64,000 nt of DNA, from contig NC_060105.1 of the NCBI RefSeq assembly GCF_021155765.1, positions 8,491,501 to 8,555,500 of the forward strand, written 5' to 3'. Source of the stretch: Diprion similis (lineage: Eukaryota > Arthropoda > Insecta > Hymenoptera > Diprionidae). Of the stretch, positions 36,733-49,277 are shown in pieces (the first letter of the stretch is position 1; every line of letters starts with the position of its first letter). The translations under genes and the position numbers were made by a program. Under the pieces are notes generated by a model that saw nothing but the letters and a program-made list of their open reading frames with translations, was not told the DNA's origin and did not search any database.

Positions 36733-38527
36733 TTAAAGCACAAGGAGAGAATTTCTATAAATAAATGAGGATTTTCCACAATAATTGGTGAATTTATAAA
36801 TCAGCTGAGAGTATGGTGAAATCATATCTCGAATACAATGCAGATAAAATATTCTCAATAATGTGGACTGATGTTCTATTCTTGTACAAGTATTGTACAC
36901 GGATTATGATAAATATCGTAGTGAAATAACAATAATACATTCGTAGACAAAAATATTGTGTTGTTTTAGGAATCACGATATAATCGGTGACTAAAGGACG
37001 TCAAGGGCAAATGAACCGAAGAACGGCGTTAGACCAAGTTTACTTTCGTAAATCTGGAATTTAGAGCACAATAAATGATATTTGCATTCAGTCAGATACG
37101 TATGCATTTACTTGGTTATCAACGATGATTTATTACCCTTCTAGTGTCGAGATTCGTATATTTTCACGCACCGACAAGGTGAAATGTTCATTCGGCACAT
37201 TCGCTGCTACAGCTCATCAAGCTATCTGCAAGGGGTAAGATGATCGTTGTTTTGTCAAACTTTATTCATCGGTTACCTTTTACCACCGATAAAATATTGT
37301 GAACCATTTCTCTGTGACGGTGCGCAAGATTCAAGAAGCATAACATGGCCGGTTTAGTGATTAATATTAAGTGAATAACGTCATAAATTCCAGAAGTTGG
37401 AAAAATATCTTTTGATCCAAATAAACTCTTCGGAATTTACAAATATAATCGTCGAGAGTGAAATTCTTTGCTGTAAAATGAAATTCTTTTGTAGCTTAAA
37501 TGAGTGAATGAAGACTGATAATCAAAACAATATTTTTAAATAAGTATGAAATATTGTGCTTTCAGTGTCTTTGAATACTATTTTGTTACGGAATCTTCAT
37601 AATACTTATTGCACGCCATTATAGCAATACGAAATATTTTTACCTACCAGAGGCACCATTCTTTCGGTTTATACCGTCAAACTAATTAGTTCATTATTTT
37701 AATTATATAAGAATCACGAAATAGTTTCGACAAACGACGCCAACTATGTACCCTTTGAAGTAATAGTCGCAAGTCAGCCTACGAATCTTCAGGCAAACAA
37801 AAAAAAAATTACCGCGAACATGAAAGATAAAGTTCTTCAGCTTCGAAGCAATTTGCTAATTACACACGTGAATTCACATCACGAAGGAAAAACTCGGGCT
37901 TGATTCGTTTCCAATACTAATTTACCAAGAGTGAAAACTTTGATAACATTGATTATCAAAATTGGTTTGTAATGTGTCAACAGCTTCAAGTCAAGTGGCC
38001 CGTTATCGAACAGAAATTTATACAGATAAGGAAGATGATATTTTCATTGAATTGTTTTAGAATGTTCGTCAAGTTGTCGCGACAATCTGTTTTCTGTGAT
38101 CTCTGTGACGTCGATCTATCAAAGAAACACATCTGTATCAGGTTTTGTCGTTCGGAACGTTAAAAATTAGAAAAATTTAATCAAACGGACCAGATTTTGT
38201 TTACCATTTACAGGAGAGTAAGAAAATTCAATCAGCGTTTCAAATAGAGAACAACGGAAGAAGCCCGGGTATACATGTGCACAAGTGAAATTGGCAATTA
38301 AATTCTGGGACATACTTTGCAGCGTTTGAATAATGGCAGTGAGATGAACACTAAGCGTAGAACAGAGAGATGGATCATGTCGAAAAGTCCAAACTTCCGG
38401 TAGCTTTATTTAAAAACAGTGAATTAGTTTTTCATATACACAACAAGCTTTGAGCATACATTTTTCGATATCCCTGACAAGTGTCTCTAGTTGTTGATTC
38501 TGTCTTCAATGGGTGGAGTGCAAGTAT

Positions 38528-38534
38528 TATAAAA
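38528..38534 (+). promoter_or_regulatory. Candidate TATA box of transporter gene B
   Basis: tataaaa about 300 bases before the start codon of gene B. The same place in gene C (43464-43470) reads tataaag, and both are followed by a conserved gttgttcccgttctg. Conservation between the duplicates is expected from their recent origin, so support is moderate. Confidence 0.35.
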
Positions 38535-38787
38535 TATGTTGTTCCCGTTCTGGTGAACATAATTCGGATTTTAATTTATGTGTGTGGTAGTGCTGAGGGG
38601 TTATGAATGGATTGAAAATTGTCGAAACCATAATGAATGTTTCAGTACGTATGCTGGACGGATGTGCAGAAATTATAGCCACCTGTAGATGTAGTTCGAA
38701 ATGAATATGCCACAAGAAGTCAATGTATTCGATACGTAACAATAACTTATTGGAAGTAAATTGAAACTCGGTCGAACAAAGACCTAA

Positions 38788-38800
38788 GAAACGGAAGAGT
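38788..38800 (+). promoter_or_regulatory. Shared 5' leader motif gaaacggaagagt before gene B
   Basis: gaaacggaagagt ends 30 bases before the ATG of gene B. Gene C has the same motif at 43722-43734 with the same spacing, and gene E has gaaacggcagagt at 59170-59182 with 28 bases spacing. Because gene E is an old paralogue, survival of this leader suggests a conserved 5' UTR or splice-related element. Confidence 0.4.
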
Positions 38801-38829
38801 CAAAAGAAAGAAGAAATAACGAAATAAAA

Positions 38830-41416
38830 ATGGGTTACGACGACGTAATCTCACACATAAGAGAAATCGGCCCGTATCAACGAAGAATATTCGTCGTCAA
38901 CTTCTTACCAGCACTAACCAGCGCCTTTCACGTGATGGGAGGAGTTTTCCTGGGAGGCGTACCAGAGTTTAGATGTTTGACGCCCGAGGAAGACCAAAGA
39001 AATGCAACCTACGATCTGCGACCAGATACGGCAAACATTACGCATCCATGGGTTGACGCGACGCAAAGTTGGTCGCGGTGCGAAAGATACAACACAACTC
39101 AGATTGATCTCTATCAGCTACGGAGTGGCAATTCGTCGTCGAAACCTGCTGCTGTCAAGTGTGACTCTTTTGCTTACGATGACAGCCAATACGGGGTAAC
39201 CGCCTCAACTCAAGTGAGTCTTTGGTTTTTGGAACTTTTGCATTCCTGTCGCTTTGAATGAACGAGAAACGATTATCGAATGGTTGGGCGTTCAGCTACC
39301 ACGACGTAAAACAAAACGGACTCGATTACCAAATCAAGTTCTCGCTAGTCGTTTACTCTTAGTGATGGATAGTTACTCTTATGTGTATCCGAACACATTG
39401 AAGACTTGTTGTAACATCTTTCAGTACGAGATTATTGGATAAAAAAATAAAAATTTTCGCATTTTCAGTGGGATCTAGTATGCGATGATGCATGGTTGAA
39501 AACTGCCAGCGAGTCACTGTTCATGCTAGGAGTGATGTTGGGAGTTTTGACTTTCGGTGCATTGTCTGACAGATACGGACGCAAGCGAATGCTCATATGG
39601 GGTTCAATATTGCAATTGATTTCCGGACTGCTAGTCGCTGCTTCGCCTAATTTCACGATGTACGTCATTTTCAGAGTGCTCGTCGCGACGACAAGTACTG
39701 GACTTTACGTTGTGGCTTACGTTGCTGGTGAGAGTCTAGATCAATTTGCATATCCTAGACATGTGGAGTTATGGCATATTTCCTGCCGAGATAAGGGCGA
39801 CTTTGACTTTGATGTGACTGATATTCTTGTCCAATTTTCTGATCACAGCAATCGAGATGGTTTACCGAAAGAAGAAAATTCCAGCCGGGACAATTAGTCT
39901 CTTTTTCATAGGAGGTTGCCTTCTGACTGTCGTTTTTGCATATTTCATTAGAAATTGGAGAATTCTACAGCTGGCCTATACCGCGCCAACCCTTTTATTC
40001 CTAGCATTATCGTGGTGAGAGAACAACAATAACCGTTTCCATACTTCAATTTTACTGATAGGTTAGAGAGTATGAAATATAATACTGAATTTTTACATCA
40101 CGTGGAAAGGTCTATCCCGGAATCTGCACGATGGCTGCTGAGCAAGGGTCGCGTGGAAGAGGCAAAAAATATACTTCACAAGGCATCGATGGAAAATGGG
40201 GTCGTATTGCCGCGAGATGCATTGGACGAATTACTGACAATCGAAAGTGGAAATAAAGCGAACAGTGGAAAATCGTCATTGCTTGATATTCTCAGATACC
40301 CAAACATCAGGAAAAGGAGTCTGATACTCGCCACCATATGGTAAAGTACTGATTTAATCCGAATATGTTATCGTAGGTGATGTTGGCGTCGTACTTCGTG
40401 ACAATCAGGCAGCTGAAGTTTCCAATAATGAACATTTCACAAATCCATATCGTCAGGTTGCTCAACAATTGCACGTATTACGGTCTGTCATGGAACACCG
40501 CGAATCTTGGAGGCAGTGTTCACGTAAACTCTGCAATTGTTGCCCTCGTGGAGCTGCCTGCAGTCGCATTCTTAATGTTTACAGTTGACAAGTGTCGGAG
40601 GAAGGTTGTTGTGGGTGGCTGTATGACGCTTTCGTCGATATCATTACTTTCAACAACTCTCATTCCTACCGGTGAGTGAAGTTCAAACGGGCGTCTGTGG
40701 CAATAACATAGAAACGTGGTCGATTCTAGATTTCACGTAATTTCACATTTCAGACATGACGTGGCTAGTAACAGGTTTGGCCATGGCGGGGAAATTGACA
40801 ATCACAGTATCGTATTCAACCCTCTACGTCTTTACATCGGAACAGTATCCTACGGAGTTGAGGAATGTTGGCGTTGGAACTTGTTCAGCTATTGCTCGGC
40901 TCGGTGGAGTGGTAGCACCTATGATTATCAAGTTGGTGAGTCCAAGCTGAAGAAATTTCAAGTCACGAAAATTCCGAAGAAAATGCGTTCAATTAAGGCG
41001 TGATTCATTTTTATTTACAGTCTGACATTTCGGCGCTTTTGCCACTAGTCACTTTTGGATGTAGCCTAGTGCTTGCGGTTTTGCTGTTAGTTTTCCTTCC
41101 GGAAACGGCGAAGAAAAAGCTACCGGAAACAATAGAAGAGGTGGAAAGGTTTGGAAAGTAAGTTTTCATTCGGAATACTTTGAATTTTTGATTGCCTTGG
41201 TAAAACGCTCGCGAATCGCAGCTTACCGAATGAAAGTCCGACTATGTTCAACGAACGTCTCTTTCGTTATAAATACTTCAGACATGGTCTTGGATAGCAT
41301 TGATTAACGTGATGAAAAACGTTTTTTGTTTCAGGCGTAAGAGTAAAAGTGAACGCGCCAACCACTTCTTGAATGGTGTTAATAACACTCAGATGTTGCA
41401 GAAACTGAAAAATTAA
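38830..41416 (+). CDS. SLC22-type organic cation transporter, gene B (551 residues)
   Basis: Exons: 38830-39213, 39469-39727, 39849-40014, 40110-40340, 40457-40671, 40754-40935, 41021-41157, 41335-41416; all introns GT-AG, frame intact, 551 residues. It starts MGYDDVISHIREIGPYQRRI, a typical insect OCT N-terminus. TM1 is followed by an extracellular loop with paired Cys (RCLTPEED, WSRCERY, VKCDSFAYDD) and sequons. Exon 2 has the MFS motif GALSDRYGRKRM. Exon 4 encodes the cytoplasmic loop SIPESARWLLSKGRVEEAKN. Exon 6 carries YVFTSEQYPTELRNVGVGTC and exon 7 FLPETAKKKLPETIEE. The C-tail is KRKSKSERANHFLNGVNNT. AATAAA at 41772-41777 probably ends the transcript. Very close paralogue of gene C. 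Transported substrate cannot be read from sequence. Confidence 0.95.
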
Positions 41417-43763
41417 TCGTTTCAAATAGTTGAAGCAAAGCCACGAAGGTGTTAAAATATATAGTTAACACGAAGCTACTCTGATGATGTAACGTTCCAG
41501 GGGTGAAGTACATTTGTCATCTCATACAAAAATAGTTAGTTTTGAGACGACCTCAATGAAAGAAATTCAATTTTTCCAACTTCAAGATCACCTATTTCGA
41601 GTGCTAGAGGTGGAGGTGTCTGAACCTCAACTTGCGCTCCAACCCCTATGGATATCTGGAGTGCGTTGCAGATTACTACGTTCAATATATCAAGGGTCCA
41701 ATATTTTCTATGCAAGCACTCTGTGTATCGGATTTTAATTCTGTAAAACTGCCATATGTAAAATTGTTGTGAATAAAGTTTGGACTCCAGTTGGGTCGAC
41801 ATGCGGCGAAAAGCGGCGACAAGTGGAACGACACGGTTGAAAAGTAAAGCATCGTCTTCTGTACCGTTCACACCTCCTCTCTGTACAAGAAATTCTCATA
41901 CAATCCGCTGATTTTATTACACAACCCTGCTATCCTTTTCACGAAACATAATAAAATAAGCAAATGTGGGATGTTCTCCGGATGTTGAAATTAGTAACGT
42001 AATCGTCACGTATCATGCTGAGTGAATTATACCGTTATTTTGCAATTTCGGAACTATTTGAAACTGAGTAAACCATAATAAAACATAATATACTCATTTT
42101 TTACAATCTTAGTTCTGTGAAAATCATCGTGAAACTAAGAAAGGAGTAATTTTCTTCCTACGTTTTCTTACGATATGGTTACTAACTTCAACCTCGTGGA
42201 TCCTCACGTTTCAGACAGGTCGAGGTTTGAGGAAACCTCGATGAACGGCATTTTCAAAAATACAGTGCACCCTCTTAATGGGGCCCCTCTGAATAAGGCC
42301 GTTTCCCCGCTTTCGTACTCGGTTGCTGTCCCCCACTCCTCAGCCCAAGTTGATCTTTGAAGCACAAATCTCTCAATATGGTCACGCAGCAAATGGAATG
42401 GCTCGGTCATTTCCACACGATCAAACTTGTTCCAATTCAAACACACGATATTTGACATAAAACGTTTACATAGAATTATGTAATTACATAGACAATTATG
42501 TAAGAAAAAAAAACGCGTGCAGTCTTAACAAAATACATTCGGGTGTCCTATAAGTGCCGAGCAGGGATGAAAGGGGAAGAGTTTTTCGGCGAATTAGCGT
42601 TCCTCCACCTTCGACCTTCGTGCTCACCGACGACTTCAAGAAAAATTTGTCACGAACAGGATAGACAAAGTTCTTCAGTTTTGCAGCGATTTTTCAATTT
42701 CCGATTATAAATGAAAATTCACATCACGTAAGAAAAACTCGGGCTCGTTTCGTTTCCAATACTGATTTACAAAGATTGAAAACTTTGATAACATTCATAA
42801 TAAAAGTTGCTTTGTAATGTGTCAGCAGCTTCAAATCAAGTAGCCTTTTATCGAACACAAATACTGATAAGGAAGATGATTTTTTTTGATTTTCATTGAA
42901 TTTTTTTCAGAACGTTCCTCAAGTTGTCACGAAAATCTCTTTTTCTGATCTCTGTGACGTCGATCTATCAAAGAAACACATCTGTATCAGGTTTTGTCGT
43001 TCGAAATGTTAAAAGTTAGAAATGGTGAATCAAACGTTGACCAGATTTTGTTTACCAATCACAGGGGAGTAAAAAGTTAATCAGCCTTTCAAACAATGAA
43101 CTACGGAAGAAACCCGGTGCATATATGTGTATAGGTAAAACTGACCATTGAATTCCGGGAATGTGCGTCGTTTGAATAATGGTAGTGAGATAAACACCAA
43201 GACACAGAGAAGTGAGATAAATCATGTGGAAAAGTCCAAAGATCACATAATTCAAACTTCCATTTTAAAACGTCAGACACGCCATTCCACAGTAGAACGT
43301 TGTAAACGAAGCATATACATTTCGCAAAGCTCCTATAGTACCATTTGAAAACAGTAAATTAATTTCCCATGTAGGTAACAAGCTTGAAGCATGCATTTTT
43401 CGATATCCCTGACAAGTGTCCTTCAATCTTTGATTTTGTCTTGTATGGGTGGTGTGCAAGTTTTATAAAGTACGTTGTTCCCGTTCTGAAAAAAATAAAT
43501 TGTGTGACCGAATTGTAATTCTTTGATGTGATAATGCTGAGGGGTTATGGATGGATTGAAAATTGTCGAAACCATCATGAATGTTTCAGTACGTATACCG
43601 GAAAGATGTGCAGAAACAGTAGATGTAGTTGAAAATGAATAAGCTATAAAAAGTCAATGTATTCGATACGAAACACAAAGTGATTGTCAGTGAATTGAAA
43701 TCGAGTCTAACAAAGACCCGAGAAACGGAAGAGTAGAAAGACAGAAGAAATAAAGAAATAAAA
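41417..43763. other. Intergenic region between genes B and C
   Basis: Holds the 3' UTR of gene B to about 41777, then about 870 bases of unique DNA, then from 42650 the upstream part of the right duplication copy. An open frame at 42175-42360 has a GC-richer run (aatggggcccctctgaataagg) but no known motif. Confidence 0.6.
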
Positions 43764-46700
43764 ATGGGTTACGACGACGTAATCTCACATATAAAAGAAA
43801 TCGGCCCGTATCAACGAAGAATATTCGTCGTCAACTTCTTACCAGCACTAACGAGCGCCATTCACGTGATGGGAGCAGTTTTCCTGGGAGGCGTACCAGA
43901 GTTTAGATGTTTGACACCCGAGGAAGACCAAGGAAATGCAACCTACGATCTGGAACCAGATACGGCAAACATTACGCATCCATGGGTTGACGCGACGCAA
44001 AGTTGGTCGCGGTGCGAAAGATACAACACAACTCAGATTGATCTCTATCAGCTACGGAGTGGCAATTCGTCGTCGAAACCTGCTGCTGTCAAGTGTGACT
44101 CTTTTGCTTACGATGACAGCCAATACGGGGTAACCGCCTCAACTCAAGTGAGTCTTTGGTTTTTGGAACTTTTGCATTCCTGTCGCTCTGAATGAACGAA
44201 AAACGATTATCGAGTGGTTGAGCTTTCAGCTATCACGACGTAGAATAAAACGGACTCGATTACCAAATCAAGTTCTCGCTAGTCGTTTACTCTTAGTGAT
44301 GGATAGTTACTCTTATGTGTATCCGAACACATTGAAGACTTGTTGTAACATCTTTCAGTACGAGATTATTGGATAAAAAAATAAAAATTTTCGCATTTTC
44401 AGTGGGATCTAGTATGCGATGATGCATGGTTGAAAACTGCCAGCGAGTCACTGTTCATGCTAGGAGTGATGTTGGGAGTTTTGACTTTCGGTGCATTGTC
44501 TGACAGATACGGACGCAAGCGAATGCTCATATGGGGTTCAATATTGCAATTGATTTCCGGACTGCTAGTCGCTGCTTCGCCTAATTTCACGATGTACGTC
44601 ATTTTCAGAGTGCTCGTCGCGACGACAAGTACTGGACTTTACGTTGTGGCTTACGTTGCTGGTGAGAGTCTAGATCCATTTGCATATCCTAGACATGTGG
44701 AGTCTGGCATATTTCCTGCCGAGATAAGGGCGACTTTGACTTTGATGTGACTGATATTCTTGTCCAATTTTCTGATCACAGCAATCGAGATGGTTTACCG
44801 AAAGAAGAAAATTCCAGCCGGGACAATTAGTCTCTTTTTCATAGGAGGTTGCCTTCTGACTGTCGGTTTTGCATATTTCATTAGAAATTGGAGAATTCTA
44901 CAGCTGGCCTATACCGCGCCAACCCTTTTATTCCTAGCATTATCGTGGTGAGAGAACAACAATAACCGTTTCCATACTTCAATTTTACTGATAGGTTAGA
45001 GAGTATGAAATATAATACTGAATTTTTACATCACATGATAAGGTCTATCCCGGAATCTGCACGATGGCTGCTGAGCAAGGGTCGCGTGGAAGAGGCAAAA
45101 AATATACTTCACAAGGCATCGATGGAAAATGGGGTCGTATTGCCGCGAGATGCATTGAACGAATTGCTGACAATTGAAAGTGGAAATAAAGCGAACAGTA
45201 AAAAATCTTCATTGCTTGATATTCTCAGATACCCAAACATCAGGAAAAGGAGTCTGATACTCGCCACCATATGGTAAAGTACTGATTTAATCCGAATATG
45301 TTATCGTAGGTGATGTTGGCGTCGTACTTCGTGACAATCAGGCAGCTGAAGTTTCCAATAATGAACATTTCACACATCCATGTCCTCAGGTTGCTCAACA
45401 ATTGCACGTATTTTGGTCTGTCATGGAACACCGCGAACCTTGGAGGCAGTGTTTACGTGAATTCTGCAATTGCTGCCCTCGTGGAGCTACCCGCAGCCGC
45501 ATTCTTAATTTTTACAGTTGACAAGTGTCGGAGGAAGGTTATTTTGGGTGGTTGTATGACGCTTACGTTGATATCATTACTTTCAACAACTCTCGTTCCT
45601 ACCGGTGAGTGAAATTCAAACAGGCGTCTGTGGCAATAACATAGAAACGTGGTCGATTCTCGATTTCACGTAATTTCACATTTCAGACATGACGTGGCTA
45701 GTAACAGGTTTGGCCATGGCGGGGAAATTGACAATCACAGTATCGTATTCAACCCTCTACGTCTTTACGTCGGAACAGTATCCTACGGAGTTGAGGAATG
45801 TTGGCGTTGGAACTTGTTCAGCTATCGCTCGGCTCGGTGGAGTGGTAGCACCTATGATTATCAAGTTGGTGAGTCCAAGCTGAAGAAATTTCAAGTCACG
45901 AAAATTCTGAAGAAAATGCGTTCAATCAACAAGTGATTCATGTTCATTTACAGTCCGAAATTTCGGCGCTTTTGCCACTTGTTATTTGGGGATGTAGCTT
46001 AGTGCTCGCCGTTTTGCTGTTGGTACTCCTTCCGGAGACGTCGAAAAAAAAGCTACCGGAAACAATAGAAGAGGTGGAAGGATTTGGAAAGTAAGTTTTC
46101 ATTTGAAATACTTTGAATTTTTCATTACCTTGGTAAAACGTTTGCAAATCGCAGCTTACGGAATGGAAGTCCGACTATGTTCAACGAACGTCTCTTTCGT
46201 TATAAATACTTCAGACATGGTCTTGGATAGCATTGATTAACGTGACGAAAAACGATTTTTGTTTTAGGCGTGAGAGTAAACGTGAACGTGCCAACCACTT
46301 CTTGAATGGTGTTAATAACACCCAGGTGTTGCAGAAACTGACAAATTAATCGTTTCAAATAGTTGAAGCAAAGCTATGAAGGTGTTAAAATATATAGTTA
46401 ACACGAAGTTACTCCGACGATGTAACGATCAAGGGGTGAAGTACATTTTGTCATCTCAGACAAATATAGTTAGTTTTGAGACGAACTCAATGAAAGAACT
46501 TCAATTTTGCCAACCTCAAGATCACTTATTTTGAGTGCAAAAGTAGGAGGTGTCTTAACCTAAACCCATATGGATATCTGGAGTGCGTTGCAGATTGTTA
46601 AGTTCAATATATCAAGGGTCCAATATTTTTCATGCAAGCACTCCGTGCATTAGATTTCAGTTCTATAAAACTGCCATATGTAAAATTGTTTTGTGAATTG
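42650..46700. repeat. Right copy of the tandem segmental duplication
   Basis: Counterpart of 37815-41777. The polyadenylation motif of the left copy (gaataaag) is changed to gaattgaag here (about 46695), so the right copy may use another site. Small indels cluster in the upstream and downstream flanks. Confidence 0.85.
43764..46349 (+). CDS. SLC22-type organic cation transporter, gene C (551 residues)
   Basis: Exons: 43764-44147, 44403-44661, 44782-44947, 45043-45273, 45390-45604, 45687-45868, 45954-46090, 46268-46349; frame intact. It differs from gene B at a limited set of residues: HIKEIG for HIREIG, TSAIHVMGAV for TSAFHVMGGV, DLEPD for DLRPD, LTVGFAY for LTVVFAY, CTYFGLS for CTYYGLS, a variant stretch KVILGGCMTL, and EISALLPLVIWGCSL in exon 7. 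Several changes lie in TM segments and in the external loop, so substrate preference could differ. Exon 2 (TM2-4 with GALSDRYGRKRM) is identical to gene B as far as I can see. The tail is KRESKRERANHFLNGVNNT. Candidate TATA at 43464-43470. Confidence 0.95.
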
Positions 46701-49277
46701 AAGATTGAGAGAAAAACAACTTTTATCTGTATCACTATACAAGCTTTTAATAATGAAACATGAACGTCTTCTATCAATCTTTTGTTTTTATGAACATAAA
46801 TTTCATACATAACATATGTTTATTGATTATATAATCAATTCGCAGCCAGCTGACTGACAATTCGGAAATAAATCGGACTTCATACTATTATACTTTCCAG
46901 GTATCTAAGTTATAATAATCGCCGTGATATTACTTGTGTAAGTATTACATATCGCAAGTACAATTATCATATAAAAATATTTTACAACCAAGTATCATTT
47001 ACAATATTTTAACAAGTAACATTAAAATTACAAAACTAAATATCCTAAACCGTTGCTGTAATGGCAGCAAAAACAGTAAACAAAAGTACAGCAATATGTC
47101 GATGTCAGAGGTATTGATTCGCGCTGACCAATTAACGTGCGGTTGTAAAAATATTAACAGCGCTTTTGCAACTACCTTGTCATTCGTTAGTTTCATAATT
47201 TCAATGTTATTTGTTAAAATATTGTAAATGATACTTAGCTCTAAAATATTTTTACATAACACTTGTACTTGTGATACGTAATACTGACACAAGTGTTACT
47301 GCTCTTTTGCAAGGCCCTTTTATAGCAATGTCGTCAACTCTTACGTCTTCTCAATGATTTTTTATATGAAATGTTATCACTGAATGAGGTAAGAAATTTT
47401 TAATTGAGTCTATTATTGATAATTGATGAACGAACAATTTGCACTTATTACAGAAACACGTCAGGATTCCTTTCTGTATATTATTTTCCGCTACGACGAA
47501 TAAATGGTTCGTCACACATTGAAGGACTATACGATGATGTGACAGGATCCAACAGGATTCGTGAGACATCTCATGTAAAATTATCGTAAGAATTTGCTAC
47601 TGGGAGCCGGAAGTTATTTTTTTCAAATGAGAAGGCTTCGAATTCAAGATCGTTTTCACTTTCAACTGTTTAATTTGTAATCATTCATGACTTTTGATGA
47701 TTGGGGAGTAAGATCTGGAGCAGAATTATGTATCCCCAGCACTTTTCTTGAGTGGCAATCAAGGAGGAGGATTAGTCATTTGATCGTTAAATTACAGGCA
47801 AGTGTCGAAATCATACGAGTTACTCCAACGAACGTCTGATTATTCTTTTACGTGCCTGAAGACAAACTCGTTCGTGCTGCACGACGTCTGGTATTAAACT
47901 TTGTCAAAAAATATCAACTGATTTTATAGCTTTATATATGGAAGTGGTATAGAAATCTTCATCCCCAAAAAGGGCTCAATCAATCGAGTAAACGAAATGA
48001 GTGAAACGGACGCAACGCTAATTAAAATGATATAAAAAGAAACATATACAAAGAATAATGTTAATCGTACAAAAGATATATTACGATAAAATCAATTCAC
48101 CCCTTTCGGGCTCCATGAGGTATATACCTAAAACCAATTATTGAGGTGTGTGAATTTAATCAGTCTACATATATTCCTCAACACTGAGGAGTTAAATTCC
48201 AGAATATTCGAGTCCGCGTACCTTCAAAAATGGGACTGGGAGGGAGACAGCCTACGAGACATCTCCGACGGGCACTCATCGGTAAGTCAATAACTCGTAT
48301 TGGCGACGTGTTCAAAACAATGAACACCTGAGTCAATTGCCATTGCGATCTGTATGTGTGTGCCAGTGTATGGACTGGAACGACTATTTGGACATAATTG
48401 TGATCTTTACCGTGGATGTACCGACAGCTTAAAAGGTACTCAAGCACCTCATCACGCATACGTCATCCGGTAGTAAGTCTAAATTGTTCCTCTCACGATC
48501 CTTCTCAGTAAATCGCTTCAGACTATCACTAAGATCTCGTTGCGGTTAGTAGCCGTGCACCACTCAAGAACACACGATTAGGCTAGGTAAGTAAAATCGT
48601 ACCCGAGCTGGCACCCAATGAATTCGATGGCAAAAAGAGGTGAAGTTTTGTGTCGTCGAGCCGAGTTTTCCGGCTTGTATAAATCGGTACATTGAATATA
48701 TATTAGGGTGGTCGTTGAATGAAAGATCATGTTGGAAGGTCCAAGATCGGCTCCAAATGTGGAAACAATTGGGCTCTAATTTTTTCAGATTTCTATTTTT
48801 AGCCCTTAGTTTTTCTGTAGATCATATATTCCACATGAGTCATGAGTGTTTCAATTTATTGTATTATTTTTTAATCATTTTTCAAGCTATATAATATCGT
48901 ATGATGTACTTTTTTAAATCTTCGCTGAATTTTAAATCATTGTTATTTTCGATTCTAAGAGAAGAAGATGTGTGGGAAATTCCATTCAAGTACTCAACAA
49001 TTGAATACAACAAAAAAAGGCCAGCAAGGAAACTGAGAGCGCGAAATAAAAATCTGAAAAAAATTCTGTGAATTATACTGAATATTAGTGACAAGAACCA
49101 TCTGATTTTCCGGTACTTGTTGAGTTTTTTAAGTACAGGTAATCAATCAAACGAAAATAGATGAAAAATGCATGTACTCTAATCTACCATTATTTCAACA
49201 AATGAATTTATCCTAGTGAAACGAAACATTGTGAAGAGAAGGTTTGACGAAGGGCAGAGGGACAAGAATAAAGAAAA
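46350..49277. other. Intergenic region between gene C and pseudogene D
   Basis: 3' UTR of gene C to about 46700, an inverted-repeat element (46931-47300), then about 2 kb with only short open frames. The minus frame at 48178-48459 (93 codons) has no motif I recognise. Confidence 0.6.
46931..47300. mobile_element. MITE-like element with long terminal inverted repeats
   Basis: Left arm 46931-47035 (acttgtgtaagtattacat, aaaaatattttac, aagtatcatttacaatattt) matches the complement of right arm 47190-47298. Arms are about 105 bp at roughly 85% identity, with a spacer of about 155 bp. The two opposite-strand open frames here translate to near-identical peptides only because of this symmetry, so they are not genes. 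No transposase and no clear target duplication seen. Confidence 0.75.

Larger units (their letters stand above)
33034..38829. other. Intergenic region between transporter genes A and B
   Basis: AT-rich. Contains the 3' UTR of gene A (extent unknown; AATAAA at about 34257 is one candidate signal), a relic transporter exon (35703-35801), an inverted-repeat element (36010-36732), and from about 37815 the left part of the duplicated block shared with 42650-43763. Open frames at 34393-34620 and 35455-35721 have no recognisable motif. Confidence 0.6.
37815..41777. repeat. Left copy of a tandem segmental duplication (with 42650-46700)
   Basis: From about 37815 (cttcagcttcgaagc) to about 41775 (gccatatgtaaaattgtt) the sequence is repeated at 42650-46700 with an offset of 4934 then 4933 bases inside the gene. 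The flanks match visibly less well than the exons. The duplication carries promoter, all eight exons and 3' UTR. Confidence 0.85.

Noticed and set aside
40072-40109. In-frame ATG and residues before exon 4 of genes B, C and D (MKYNTEFLHH)
   Set aside because: They lie in intron 3 before the acceptor; the splice-defined exon starts at the Trp codon as in genes A and E.
46934-47292. Two overlapping opposite-strand open frames encoding similar 97-residue peptides
   Set aside because: They mirror each other because the DNA is an inverted repeat; no known domain and no separate coding support.
48178-48459. 93-codon minus-strand frame, considered as retroelement remnant
   Set aside because: I could not match it to an integrase, reverse transcriptase or gag motif.
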